Source: Arthrobotrys musiformis (taxonomy: Eukaryota; Ascomycota; Orbiliomycetes; Orbiliales; Orbiliaceae). From it: a stretch of DNA of 64,000 nt. Each line of letters starts with the position of its first letter. Position 1 is the first letter of the stretch. A program made the position numbers and the translations under genes. Of the stretch, positions 12,087 to 23,619 are shown piece after piece. The notes beneath the pieces were generated by a model. It made no database searches. It was not told the origin of the DNA and saw nothing but the letters and a program-made list of their open reading frames with translations. The DNA lies in NCBI GenBank assembly GCA_036971715.1, contig JAVHJL010000004.1, forward strand, positions 2,542,001 through 2,606,000, read 5' to 3'.

Positions 12087-14744
12087 ATGCCTGTTGGCCA
12101 GCTTCAGAAGTCACGCCCCCAACAGGCCGGTAGCAGGCCTCTGCTATCACGGAATACAGGTCAAGATGGCCCATTGATCTCGGCTCAGGCAGTTACAACC
12201 AAACCAAATCCATCGGTTGATACCGAGAAGCACCAAGCTGTTCTCCCCATCGAAAAACAGAGCCAACAAGTTGTCCAAGATCTTATCAATGCCGCTATCG
12301 GTTGTATCACATATCTTCGGTACCTCTACCTCACAATGCTCAGCTTTAAGATACAGGGACTGACACAATAAATCACAGGGGTCTCATTCCCGAAAAAAGC
12401 TTTTGCGACATGAGCTATGGTGGTGCAGCTCATGAGCCCCAACTTCAGTCCGAATCTGCAGCCATGAGCCAAGAGTCCGACAAGACAAGGAAGAAGAAGG
12501 AAGCAGGCACTCGAGTAAAACATATCCAGCGCGGATCTTCTCTCGAAGCTGATACACTACTCGACTTGATAGTGCGTAAAACCCACGAGATGGTTATCTG
12601 CCCATTCTCACGTTTTTGATATAGGAGAAGGGTATTTTCAGTGCCTTGAGGAAAGGATATCTCAAAGCCTTTCAGTTAGTCGTTTTTCTAGATATCGACC
12701 GTCCAGAGATTATTCAAGAAGCGTACACATTCTCTATTAACTATCACAGGAGGGAATCGGGGAAATCGGTGGACATCAAGGACATAACCATGAGTACGGC
12801 CATCCAGAATGGCACCAGTTGCGACCAATCAGCGGAGTTGTTAGATGTTGCTCAGATTAACCGCTCGGTAAGAGCCCTAATCCGGCGGTTGATTGTGATA
12901 ACTCAAAATCTGGACCTTCTCCCTGGTAAGTTCGTTCCACACCAAACTGGATTCTAGTTTGATTGCGAAACCAGTCTTATATCATAAGGTAGAAAATCGA
13001 TACCTCACAATTAGGCTTTACCATACGTCGGACGCGCCGGAGGAATGGGCACCACCTATGTTCACACAGTCAACTGGAAAACCTCTTTGTTCGATGGTGA
13101 TACATCAAGCGCTCTAAGTGATGAGGTTTTTGGAACTATGGAAACCGGGCTACACACGTAAGCGATTATTCCGAATCCTTCAACTCCCCAAGCTAACCGG
13201 GTCCAGAGTTCAAATCCGAGTCACATCAGGGAAACGACCGTTCTCAGGAAACCGAGCGGACACCAGCGATTCCGAGAATGGGTCTACACACCAAACAAAG
13301 AGGCAACGCCTCGGCGAGCCCGTGAGCGTGCATGATTTTATTGAGTTTGCGCCATCCCACGATCACCAACCGCGTCCTAGCGGGGGGACACATCTCTCTT
13401 CCCAGGAAAGCCTTTCCAGTGGAAAGGTTAGAATAAACGGGGTCGCATTAGTACCAGGGGAGAGTAGCAAATCCATCGATAGATCTTCGTTCGAAACCCT
13501 CACTAGAAAGGCTGCGCGTACAGACTACGTTAGTACACAGGGATTTGAAAGTACCCACCCTCCCGCTAAGATCAAAAAGCTACAAGTGGAAAGCGAACCG
13601 ATTGATATAGAGATCCGCCGGGCCCCACCGACCGTCCCCTCGTTACGCATTTCTGGCCTCAAGTTGGAGGAGCTACCGGAGACTTCTCGACAAGTTAGCA
13701 GCGACGCCGATTCCGACCAGCAAGGGAATAATAATCAAATTGGGTGTGAATGCGGTGTCGAGGCCGAAAATATTGATTCTGTATAGCTTTGTTGATTCCC
13801 GAACCCATCACCTAACGGATCCTAAGCTAACGACTACTTGGATTTTACTTGATCAGATTCAGTGTGACTTGTGCAATAAGTGGCAACACTGTGAATGTTA
13901 TGGATTTATTGGAGATAATGACCCCCGAATAGGAAGCGTGCATGTGTGTTACACGTGCCTACTAGAGAAGAATGAACCCGATCTCCTTCAGGAAATGAGG
14001 TCATTCACAGTTGCTCGAAGGATCATTCGGTGCTTGATGCTGAGCACACCTGGCAAAACGCTTTATGATATTATGAAAACTCTAGGTATTCGAATCAAGA
14101 TAGCTGCTTCGATATATTTTGGACAGACTTGTTGACTGGGTAATAATAGGGATCGAACCGGGGCAGCAATCTATCGTCGCGGGGATTCTCTCGATATTCA
14201 TAGAGAAAAACTACGTGTGTGTTTTTAACCCCAGAAAGGTCGCGACAAAAAGATCACCAAATAAATATAAGATCGTGGAGACAGAGGAAGCATCGAGATC
14301 AATGGAAGAAAACCTTCTCGACCCTCTTGTCAATATTGGTCACCACGTATGTACATCTTTTTTTCTCGACCTTTTCCTTTCTCCTCCTTTCTCCTCCTTT
14401 CTCCTCCTTTCTCCTCCTTTCTCCTCCTTTCTCCTCCTCGTTTCCTGCCAGATTTCGTATTTGAATAGAAGGGTATCCTCAATTTACTAGCACCCCCAAC
14501 TGATGATATTGGTTTACTCAAGTATGACTTGTCGGACACTCTCACGGAAAATAATCTGGGATCGGAATTAGCCCACAAAGAATCTGCATTAGAATCGCTC
14601 CGTTTTGGATTCCCGGTGGACGCGGACGGGGCGGTGGAACAACAGGAAGAGGAGCTTTGTGAAGTCATTGCTATTGGGACACCCAGATCAGCTATCAAAA
14701 CCAGCGACATGCTGCATCACCTCAAGGCTGGGAATTGGACATAA
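12087..14744 (+). CDS. HOP1: Meiotic HORMA-domain chromosome axis protein Hop1, with one frame break
   Basis: Hop1 organises the meiotic chromosome axis and promotes double-strand-break formation and interhomologue bias. Exons are 12087-12319, 12379-12571, 12625-12925, 12993-13157, 13207-13780, 13857-14085, 14150-14346 and 14469-14744, about 722 aa. The HORMA domain (about 50-300) shows VQDLINAAIGCITYLRGLIP, EKGIFSALRKGYLKAFQL, RYLTIRLYHTSDAPEEW and METGLHTVQIRV. A basic/polar linker follows. A PHD-like zinc finger assembled across intron 5 (CEC ... CDLCNKWQHCECYGF ... HVCYTC, about 476-525) precedes a probable winged-helix segment, the layout of the Hop1 chromatin-binding region. Within exon 4 the frame of the first half (to WAPPMF) and that of the second half (FDGDTSSALSDEVFG) differ by one base near the A-run at 13078-13081; see findings. 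Intron 7 carries a pyrimidine repeat. Confidence 0.88.
14374..14440. repeat. TTTCTCCTCC tandem repeat in a HOP1 intron
   Basis: About six copies of a 10-bp pyrimidine unit lie just before the 3' splice site of intron 7 (14347-14468). The repeat doubles as an oversized polypyrimidine tract. Confidence 0.9.
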
Positions 14745-15073
14745 TCAACTCCCTTTACTATCTATATATTCTTCCCCCCCCCCTTCTTTTTCTTTTTCTT
14801 TTTTTCTTGCGTTGGGCTCGTTGGATTTTCGGCGGCAGCCAACGAAGTGGCGACGACAAAGGAGGGCGCGTGGCCTCGGCTGTTGGGCGCCGACTGACGT
14901 ATGTCCTCTCCTTGCACCTGTCGCAGAACCAAATTATTTAAATATCACCGGCTGTATATCACCGGCTGTTGTCAAACCCCGAGCACTTGCTTAATTAACT
15001 ATCAACCACATTCTCCCAGCCCCTTCGCCCCTCCTCTTCTTCTAAGTACTCTACAATTCACCGCTTGTAAACA
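14745..15073. other. Spacer between HOP1 and RER2
   Basis: 329 bp with a C-run and T-rich tract at about 14774-14805 and a tandem ATCACCGGCTGT duplication near 14943-14970. It is probably the HOP1 3' end and the RER2 promoter. Confidence 0.5.
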
Positions 15074-16344
15074 ATGTCGTCAAGCGGCCTCCGAACTTCC
15101 TTAAGAACACGCCGATGGTTCTCCTCTCTCCCTCCTATCGAATGGCTAAGCTTACGGCTACAGGAAGCCCTGATAGGGGCCCTTAGACAAGGCCCTATTC
15201 CTCAACATGTCGCTTTTGTCATGGATGGAAACCGACGTTTTGCCCGACAAAGCCATATTGAGACCACAGAGGGACATAACTTAGGCTTCGAGGCATTAGC
15301 AAAGGTAGTTGATTCCTGTTGGAATGCAGCGTCCGACCTACCATAATTAATTATTATACTAAACTTAAAGCATGTGAACCCACGGTCCTTCTAGATACTC
15401 GAAATTTGCTATAAGGCCGGCGTCAAAGTCGTTACAATCTACGCGTTCTCGATCGAAAACTTCAAACGGTCTAAATATGAAGTCGACGCCTTGATGGATA
15501 TCGCCAAAATCAAATTATCCCAGCTTTCGCAACATGGAGATCTCCTCGACCGCTATGGTGCTAAAATTCGTATATTGGGGCATCGGTCGTTGGTGAACCA
15601 GGAAGTTTTGGATGCGATTGATCGTGCAACTGACCTCACAAAACATAATAACAAGTATGAGCTTAGAGCGACTAAACCCACTTTCTTCCTTCAATTCTAA
15701 CCCTTTTAACCTAATCAAGGGCCATCCTCAACGTTTGTTTTCCCTATACATCCCGCGATGAGATTACGTCCGCAATCCAATCAATAGTTGCTCTCGCTGC
15801 GCCACCGAGGCCACAGAGACAGCACCTGGAAACATTAGCCGAAGAAAACCCTGAGACAGTACGCGAAACCAGTCCGCAGAGTAGATCCGAGTCACCCGCC
15901 TCGAACACAACTTCAGCGTCAACCGTAGTCAATGGCTCCCCACACACTGCACCGGCTCCTCCAAGGGAACATATTGACTTCGCCGGGGTTCGTCATAGCG
16001 ATATCCTCGACCTAGAGGATATCAATGAGCAGACAGTAACGGAGCACTTATTCACTGCGGACAATCCTCCACTAGATCTTTTGATCCGAACATCAGGGGT
16101 TGAACGTCTGTCAGATTTTATGCTCTGGCAAGCACACCAAGACACCGATATAGAGTTTGTAGATTGCATGTGGCCTGAGTTTGACGTCTGGCACTTTTTA
16201 CCCATCCTTCTTGGGTGGGGATTAAAAAGGAAGAGGTTTCTAAGGGAGGTCAAGCTCGAGGAAGAGAGGAAATATAATAGGAACGGGAATTGGATGAAAG
16301 GCTGGGAAACCGAAGATTATAGCCATGCAAAGAAATCCCTCTAA
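15074..16344 (+). CDS. RER2: Dehydrodolichyl diphosphate synthase (cis-prenyltransferase)
   Basis: This enzyme extends farnesyl diphosphate with isopentenyl units in cis to make the dolichol backbone used for protein glycosylation, at the ER or lipid droplets. Exons are 15074-15304, 15395-15654 and 15720-16344, 371 aa. It has the family signatures: HVAFVMDGNRRFAR (catalytic Asp), VTIYAFSIENFKRS, FPYTSRDEI, DLLIRTSGVERLSDFM and FVDCMWPEF. A low-complexity insert of about 80 residues, rich in Ser/Pro/Glu, separates FPYTSRDEI from the C-terminal signatures and lengthens the protein relative to yeast Rer2. RER2-type is favoured over its paralogue SRT1 only by general similarity. Confidence 0.92.
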
Positions 16345-16581
16345 GTCCTTAAGCTATATTCCCCTTATCTCGACTCACACGATTTACTTGCTTAAATTTG
16401 ATTTTGATTCTTAGCCACTAGCTTACATGCTCCTGCCCATCACAGATTTCCTAAATCTGTCAACCACCGCGCCTACACTAATAAATTGCCGGCCCCACGA
16501 AGTTTTCTGTTCTCGCGGCGCTCTTCATTAACGATGTTTTCTGGGGTGTGCTGTTCTACCATTAGTATCTACCGACCCCCC

Positions 16582-17518
16582 TTAATACCAATCACCTTGC
16601 GTTTCTCGAGCGTAGTCGTTTATGGGTATAGCCATGCAACATAGAATCGCTAAGAACCCACCCCACACTCCCGATTCCCAATTCCCTGTGTTACCGTCAA
16701 CCCTTTCTTGACCGGTTGATTGGCCTCGACGCTGTTGCCTCCGCCTTTCTCGCTCGTTTTCGGAGTTAATCCACGCCCCAGGTCGGAGGAGCGGGGCGTC
16801 TTCCCGCACTGCACGAGAGAAAGGATGGTTCCGCAGGTCGCCATATCCCCGCTGCTGGGACTGAATGGCCCTAAAGTTGAACTCTGTCGCACGCAAGGCT
16901 TCGTGATACTCGCTCCGTCGGATGTACGACATTGCGGCAGCCGAAGTACTCACATGGAGGCCATACGTTTGCATATCTGATATAAAGCAGCCCGCGCCAA
17001 TTTAGCAGTCGTCCCTCCTTCTTTTTAAAAATTTCTAGTTTTCTTAAATATCCGTCTTGACACAGAGGGGTTGGCGCCCTACCTTGTCTGAAAAGAATTT
17101 CAGCAAGAGCTTCAGCACGCTTCTGGGCCGGAGGGGCTGGCATAGTGGGTGGCCGCTCGGTTGGTTCCATTGGGCTCGTGTAAATATAGAGAGGTTCTGC
17201 CTTGGGGTCATCGAGATCGAGATCAAGATCGACACCAAGGGGCCCACCGTCCACGTAATTGATAGTAACCGCATCCGAAGTGTTTGGGACCAACGTCGCG
17301 CAACTATCGATGGATGTGCTCAACGCCGCCACTTCGTCATGACTAGATGCCGGGGGCGAACCTGGTCCAAGCGCGGATGTAGACTGTTTCCCATCTTCGA
17401 CAAGATAGAGACTTGCTTGGAAGATACTGGAATGTCTACTGTTATCGTCTTCGGAGCTGTCGGCGTCGTATCCAGGCATTATGGATTGATCTCGGGCCAT
17501 CATGCCTGAAGCATACAT
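16582..17518 (-). CDS. Uncharacterised protein with a C-terminal membrane segment
   Basis: Exons 17083-17518 and 16582-16976 with a 106-bp intron give 276 aa. The N-terminal half is Ser/Asp-rich and probably disordered, with an LDLDLDD stretch. The second half has helical character (AQKRAEALAEILFRQD) and an Arg-rich stretch (ERERRRQQRRG), followed by one hydrophobic segment close to the C-terminus (WGGFLAILCCMAIPI). This suggests a tail-anchored or type II membrane protein with a basic membrane-proximal region. I do not recognise the family. ATG 17518 or the ATGs three to seven codons later could be the start. It is transcribed away from NUC1. Confidence 0.6.
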
Positions 17519-17983
17519 ATACGCTTATATGTATATATATATATATATACCTATACCTATCCTTACATACGTACACATATATATATATTCGTGGGTCATA
17601 AAAAAGAGCGGTTGAATTCGAAGGGGCAGATATATATACTGCAAAGCTAAGCTTCTTATGTAGTTACGAACTTACACAGGTCATGACCATACCTGCAATC
17701 ACCTCACTACCACCGGACCTTGACTTGGTCTTTAAATACACAGGTACTGGAGCAAGGAAGGATGTCGATGCGCACATGGCGCACACATGGCGCATGGGAG
17801 TGGGCATGGGATGCCACGGCCTGCGCCTGGCCTGCACATGACATTGCTTCCATCCGGACCCTGGCCATGCACACATGCGGCAACATGCAACACCAAAATT
17901 ATAAACTTATCGCCTGTCACACCAAAATTGCAAAACACCCAAGTAATTTTTGACCCTCGACCTCTTCATCGTCCGTCTTCAGA
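17519..17983. other. Divergent promoter region, membrane protein / NUC1
   Basis: 465 bp with a TATATA-rich tract at about 17535-17590 and ACATGGCGCA-like direct repeats near 17775-17795. I support no gene here. Confidence 0.5.
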
Positions 17984-19400
17984 ATGGCAAAGACGATGCT
18001 CTTGATAGCTGCCGCCAGCGCTTCCGCTGGGGCGGCCGTCACTGCATTGCTCTTGGGGAAACGCGATGGCCAATCGCAACCTGCTCCTACAATACCTCCT
18101 CCTCCTCCTCCTTCAACCACGAAGTCCTCCACCCCGGTCCTTCCTACAACAGAAAGTATTCAACGTAGTCCTAAGAACATCATAGATCCGAGCGGGTGGT
18201 TTTCCTATGGTAAGAGCTACACCCATAGACTGGCTACCCGTACTGCGGGCACGACGAACTTAAATTTAACCCAATCCGTCCTTTCGTTTTTCTTTCAAAG
18301 GGAGACGGGAAAAAAAAAAGAAAGAAAGAAAGAAAGGCATGGAAGGAATTCGAGCTGACTTTGATCGTGTTATAGGAGCTCCAGGACCGACAAACGACCT
18401 TGCTTCAAGGACTTCTTTCATATCAGTTTACGACCGCAGAATGAGGAATCCCGCCTGGGTACATCACATTCCAGTCCTGCGGCTTTCGTCTCCAGCCTAT
18501 AGAATAGACCCTCCGATCTAATGTTCCTGATTACACCCCGTAGGTAGCTGAGCATATCACTGCCGAGTCCCTCTCCGGCGCCAAGGGAGATCGGAAAAAC
18601 AGTGTGTTTTTAGAGGATCAAGCTGTCCCAGAAAATTTCCGCGCCAGGTTGAAGGATTACTTTAGAAGCGGATACGATCGTGGCCACATGGTATGTAACG
18701 AATGTCTATTACGTGCCTACCGCATTGTCCTGTTGTGTTCGTATCAATACACGTATATACACGTATCCTGCTGATAGTATTCCATTTGAAAGGCCCCTGC
18801 GGCGGACGCAAAGTTCAGCCAACAGGCTATGGACGAAACATTTTACTTGACGAATATGTGCCCACAAGTAGGGACGGGGTTTAATCGAGATTGTAGGTGG
18901 CTCCCTCCGACTTTAGTGCCGGCGGGTTTAGACGAACGGGGGCTCACGAATCACCTATAGATTGGGCGCACTTCGAGGACTTTTGCCGTCGACTGACAGC
19001 AAAGTATCGGTCGATTCGTGTTATTACGGGTCCCCTTTACCTCCCGAAGCTTGATAGTGATGGTAAGTATCGTGTCTCGTATGAAGTTATTGGATCCCCG
19101 CCAAACGTTGCCGTCCCAACACACTTCTACAAAATCATTCTTGGAGAATCCGAGACTGCCCCAAGTCTCACAGCGTCCGTGGCAATTGGTGCATTCGTTC
19201 TACCAAATGCACCGATCGACAATAAGACACCGCTCGCCGAGTTTTCAGTCCCGGTGGAAATGATCGAGAGGGCTAGCGGGCTGGACTTTTTGTCACTGGT
19301 CCCAACTGAACGACGACGGTCCCTTTGTAGAGAGGTGGATTGCAGTATTGTTGTGCGGGAATTCCCCAAGAGACCACCTAAAGTCGTAGGTGATAAATAA
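17984..19400 (+). CDS. NUC1: Mitochondrial endonuclease G-type nuclease
   Basis: This is a DNA/RNA non-specific nuclease of the beta-beta-alpha-metal family. In fungi it sits at the mitochondrial inner membrane and acts in mitochondrial DNA turnover and cell death. Exons are 17984-18209, 18376-18458, 18544-18690, 18793-18892 and 18961-19400, 331 aa. The N-terminus has a hydrophobic anchor (LLIAAASASAGAAVTALLLG) and a Pro-rich linker. Then come YGAPGPTNDLASR, the active-site DRGHM followed directly by APAAD, the metal-ligand region TNMCPQVGTGFNRDYWAHFE and VITGPLYLP. The DRGHM codons end exactly at the exon 3 boundary. Intron 1 (166 bp) contains a (GAAA)n run. The gene is convergent with FBP1, 242 bp away. 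Confidence 0.93.
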
Positions 19401-19642
19401 TAGACATACCGGCATATTATATTTAGGGCTGCAACTTGCAAAGGCACTGAGGTTACTTGTGAGAGACAACCAACATGTAGATATTACATAAGTACCATTC
19501 TTGCATGATGTTTCGATCTCTCCATGCCGGTATTTCCGATACTTATATACAATACCCAATATTCTGGCGGGAAAATTTAACAAACAGGCTATAGCAACAG
19601 GGTCCAAGACATAGACTCGGTCATATTCTAAATAGACTTCCT

Positions 19643-21060
19643 TCACGATTTCGCAAAGACAGCTTTGACCTTTTCGATCTCCCCATAAGAGCCCATGAAT
19701 ATCCCCGATCTATCGTGGATGTGGGTTGGGACTACTTCGAGCATCCTCCTCATGTTACTATCAACAGCTTGTCCGCCAGCTTTAACCCAGAGACGATGGT
19801 GTTAGCCCATACACCCAATATGATAGAAAAAATAGTCTCAAGACAAATAAAAAAAAAAAAGGAGGGGGGGGATTATACCATTTTCCATGACCATAGCCAT
19901 AGGGGCGCATTCGTATAAAATTCTGAGCTTGCCCTTCGGGCTCTTCTTGTCGGCAGGGTATGCGAACATTCCGCCATAGCATAGGGTTCGATAAGCGTCT
20001 GCAACCATGGATCCGATATATCGAGCGGAATAAGGCTTTGCGCCTTTTTCGGTGGGGTATTTGATGCTATCAAAATATTTCTTGCAAGACTCGTCCCAAT
20101 AAAGACTGTTTCCTTCGTTGACAGAGTATATCGATCGTGTCTCGGGCATCCTCATCTACGGGGGTCCCATGTTATGTTAACAGCCTGCGCGCTTCCGCTA
20201 ATATAATGACTGTAAGGCACTCACGTTAGGGTGGGTGAGGATGAACTCCCCAAGTGCATTGTCGAGTGTGAAGCCATTGACATTGCCGCCTTTCATGGTG
20301 AGGACCAAGTTTGCAGATGCACCATACATGGTGAATCCCGCAGCAACCAGTTCAGTTCCCGGCAGGAGAACATCATCGGCTTTGCCTTCCGCATTATCGT
20401 CCAATTTAAAGACTCCGAAAATGGTGCCCACTGAGACGCCAGCATCAAGATTCGAAGAACCATCAATGGGGTCACAGACGACAGCATATTTGCCGGCACC
20501 CTGGAAAACCAATGCTTGCTCCTCCTCCTCGGAAACAAGGACCTTCACTTTCCCAGAGCTCCTCATACTGTTGACAAAGATTTCATTACCGATGACGTCT
20601 AGCTTTTTCTGTTCATCTCCAGTCTTGTTTTCTGAGCCAGCTAAACCCACGAGATTAATCAATGTTGCCCTCCGGATGTAGTATCTATAAAGGCGTTAGT
20701 GAGCGTGTGCACTGCATTTAGCGACCTCTGAGGTCGAACGCCGGCGGGAAAGCTTACGATATGCTCTTGAAAGAGAATTGCAATGCATGGCACAGGAGCC
20801 TATTTTCGAATGAAAAGGAGTTAAATTATGTACGTATTCAATCGAGATGGCCGGCCCCGGCCACCACGTTCTGGCTAGAGTACTAGCCAATATCTATCGA
20901 TACATGGCATCGGTTCATGGGTGATGAGCTGGGCTTACGTGAAGTCTCCGGTTGCCGTTGAACCTAGTGCATGTTGGGTTTCCGTGAGATATCTAGTGAG
21001 CGTGACGATATCGGTCTGGATTTCACTATGAACTTTCCAACCGTTTCCGTTGTGATCCAT
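19643..21060 (-). CDS. FBP1: Fructose-1,6-bisphosphatase
   Basis: This enzyme hydrolyses fructose-1,6-bisphosphate to fructose-6-phosphate, the committed cytosolic step of gluconeogenesis. Exons are 20939-21060, 20758-20799, 20225-20684, 19879-20155 and 19643-19779, totalling 1038 nt and 345 aa, the usual family length. Signatures are the metal site CDPIDGSSNLD, IYSVNEGNSLYWD, RYIGSMVADAYRTL, GGMFAYPADKKSP and ENAGGQAVDSNMRR. One exon is only 42 nt. The N-terminus starts MDHNGNGW and lacks the Pro at position 2 that serves as the GID degron in S. cerevisiae, so that mode of glucose-induced decay cannot be assumed. The last intron carries an A-run and a G-run. Confidence 0.96.
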
Positions 21061-22200
21061 TGTTTTTTTTTGGTTTGGGGGGGCTTTCTATGGTATTTCT
21101 CTATATGAGGGCTTATCTGGCACTGGTATGTATTACTATGAAGGATAGAAGAGGAAATTAAGTGAGTAGGTAAATAGATAGATAGGTAAGCTAATATATA
21201 GGAAGCTTAATTATAAGTCTGGACTTGACGTTAGTTATATACCTGAGCTGAGGACGGAACCTGGATGTCGCTCGGAAGGAGATATAGATAATTATAAATA
21301 GTCCAGGACTTCGAGCTCTAGTTCGAAGCGGTCAGATAAGTAAGGTTAGGATTTAAGAAACAATGGAATGCAATGCCTGCTTCTCTTCGGGTCGCAAGCC
21401 TGGCTGACCTTGATCTTTTGATCTGACATCCCGATGACAAGCGGGATTTAGAAGCATCCTGTTATCGGAAGCTTCCCGAGAGGCGGATAGTCCACAGGCC
21501 AAAAGTTGGGGACCGACCACTCTCGGCCACTGTCGGGTGGACGTTAGCGGATAAATGGCGCCTTTGAGTTCTAATTGTCCGGGTTTGCGGGGCAGGACGA
21601 ATTCTCTCTTTGGTTCTTTTTTTTTTTTTTTTTTTTTTTTATTTTTATTTTTATTTTTTTTTTGGATCGATCCGGCACCTGATTTCAAGATATATCCTAA
21701 CAAATACAAGTACTTATAAGTACATACCTAGGTACTAATAAGTCCTCAGCATATACTAGCATGCACGTGTACGTACTTAGGTAGGTATTATCTCGCCTAC
21801 GAATCTCTTGCATCTGTAACAAGTACGCCATCATTGGCTGCAGCTGCGCTAGTCTAGCTCTATGTTCCTCAAGCTTCTCATATATGATACCCAGCTGTAT
21901 ATCAAACGTATATTATGCACATACCTCATTTCTGAGGGCAGTTGACGGAACCAATTTTCCCGCGGCGCGCCGGCCTCTGAGGTTCGAGGCTTGGACATTT
22001 ATCCGGCACGTGTCAGAGATGTATTCGGGACCCGTTTGGCACGTGACACACCACACCTTCCACAAACACCAGGGCACAAAAACAAACGTGTGTTGCGCGG
22101 TTCTGTGCTGCCAACACTTTCATAACAGCAAACGCCAAGACAAAAAAACACCACGATGGAAAAAAATATATATTTTTTTTCTTTCACACACGAACAAAGT
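21061..22200. other. FBP1 upstream region / spacer
   Basis: It holds the FBP1 promoter, a 30-base T-run interrupted by A at about 21618-21660, palindromic TACCTAGGTA-type elements at about 21705-21790 and two CACGTG boxes near the right end. I see no coding gene. Confidence 0.55.
22007..22045. promoter_or_regulatory. Paired CACGTG boxes upstream of the snoRNA host gene
   Basis: CACGTG occurs at 22007-22012 and again at 22040-22045 (as CACGTGAC). They lie 250-290 bp upstream of the first visible splice donor of the snoRNA host gene. CACGTGAC is the Cbf1/bHLH core, and such sites sit upstream of ribosome-related genes in some fungi. A role here is inferred from position only. Confidence 0.35.
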
Positions 22201-22348
22201 TCTTCTCTCTTGACTCTCTCCATCTCACCACCACCATCATCATCTCATCTTCTTCATCATCGCCACCACCATCGCTGTTGCCAACGATGTTAGTAAAGGT
22301 ACCTACCCCTCAATATCCCTCCTGACAATACAATTGCTTCCCTATCAT

Positions 22349-22452
22349 GTTTCTCAAATGATGACTCCAACACCGATACATAACTAGAGTCTTTGACCTC
22401 TCAAAATGAGGAATGAAACTCAACGTGCGCACGTCAGTCTGATCATTAGAAC
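22349..22452 (+). ncRNA. C/D box snoRNA candidate 1 (intron 1)
   Basis: C box ATGATGA at 22358-22364 and D box CTGA at 22439-22442. Flanking GTTTCT and AGAAC can pair, though a few bases outside the boxes. The nine bases before the D box region (GCACGTCAG) are complementary to 25S CTGACGTGC. That match is short and I know of no yeast modification there, so the target is open. Confidence 0.7.
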
Positions 22453-22662
22453 ATTGTTTCTTCACAATATATTTTTTCTCTCTTTTACTTTTCACTCACC
22501 CTGCCGCCACATTGTTGATCCTCGGAAAGGACCTAAAGCTAATACTCCTTTTCAGATGCTCACCGCCAACACATAGCCACTCGGCATCTATGTCTTTCTA
22601 CAACGATATATCAGGTATGGCAGCATACACCAACCCTCAAAGCCCTCTCGCTTCCCTAGATC

Positions 22663-22768
22663 TATCTTACATGATGACTTTATTTTAAACAACTATACGC
22701 AAATGGAAATTACCGTCCAAGTTCTCTAAAGAATAATGCGGATATAAAATGGCTAAATTCTGATGATA
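22663..22768 (+). ncRNA. C/D box snoRNA candidate 2 (intron 2)
   Basis: C box ATGATGA at 22671-22677 and D box CTGA at 22760-22763, with TATC/GATA able to form a short terminal stem. No guide target was recognised. Confidence 0.65.
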
Positions 22769-23087
22769 ATACCTCAACCTCTTGAATGCTCGTGAGCGGG
22801 CCTCTGCGCCCTGGATAACATGGTTACTAAAGCATTAGCTAACGAGATACTCTGTTGTTGAATTCAGTGCTAGATCTTTTATCCACTCGAAAGGGATGAT
22901 GGGGGACATATAATCTTATTATGGTTTCGCCTCTGTCGGCGTTCAGATAATAATGAAAATAATCATAATTCAATATTACCATTGTCCGCAGGGGCCATGG
23001 CCCTATAAACCAAAGAGCGAGTCCTAGAGGATGACCCGTGCGCCCCACTGAAGTACGTTCCAACTGCCTATGGACATCATTATTCTG

Positions 23088-23198
23088 GAAGCAAAATGAT
23101 GAAACTGCACTGGGCACCGATATCCTTATGGATTATTATGAGCCGAAACGCAATTTTATGGCAGGCCTAGAAAACCTCGCCGACTGAATGAATGCTTC
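23088..23198 (+). ncRNA. C/D box snoRNA candidate 3 (intron 3)
   Basis: C box ATGATGA at 23096-23102 and D box CTGA at 23184-23187. The flanks GAAGC (23088-23092) and GCTTC (23194-23198) form a perfect 5-bp terminal stem at the expected place, which makes this structurally the clearest of the set. Target not identified. Confidence 0.78.
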
Positions 23199-23377
23199 TA
23201 TGTCACGAGGCCATGTCTGAGTTTTTTAGATTATTATCCCAACCAGACAGTCGAGGCTAACAACTTGTTTGTAGGACACTGAGGTGATAACACGCTCTGG
23301 CAGGGTGCCATATTGAATATACGGTATGCTAAAAACTTGATCCCGAACGTACACCCCCTTCGAGTTCACCTGATGAA

Positions 23378-23457
23378 GTTTTGATGACGAGTCTTATTCG
23401 GGTTTCCGATGACGAGAACATCAACCAATTTACCATTCATGCCAAACTGAGAAGAAC
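23378..23457 (+). ncRNA. C/D box snoRNA candidate 4 (intron 4)
   Basis: C box TTGATGA at 23381-23387 (an alternative CTGATGA lies at 23370-23376) and D box CTGA at 23447-23450. GTTTT and AGAAC flanks can pair. CCATTCATGC just before the D box is complementary to ten bases of the conserved 25S GCATGAATGG segment. The spacing to the D box is off by about one from the snR64 site, so the target is only suggested. Confidence 0.62.
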
Positions 23458-23619
23458 ACATCCATGCCATTTTGAAGCAACTGTATCATTTATTCTGGTC
23501 TTTGCTATGGCGGCTAATCGGACTCCCAATCTGTTAGAATATATTCGCCGGTCATGGTGCATAGTTGGTATATTTTTCGATGTGAGTGCTTTTCACCTAC
23601 ACGATCCCGCTTATCTCCC

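Noticed and set aside
22671..22763. Match of candidate 2 (AAATTACCG) to the 18S segment around CGGTAATTCC
   Set aside because: Only about eight contiguous pairs with a one-base bulge and no D' box in register.
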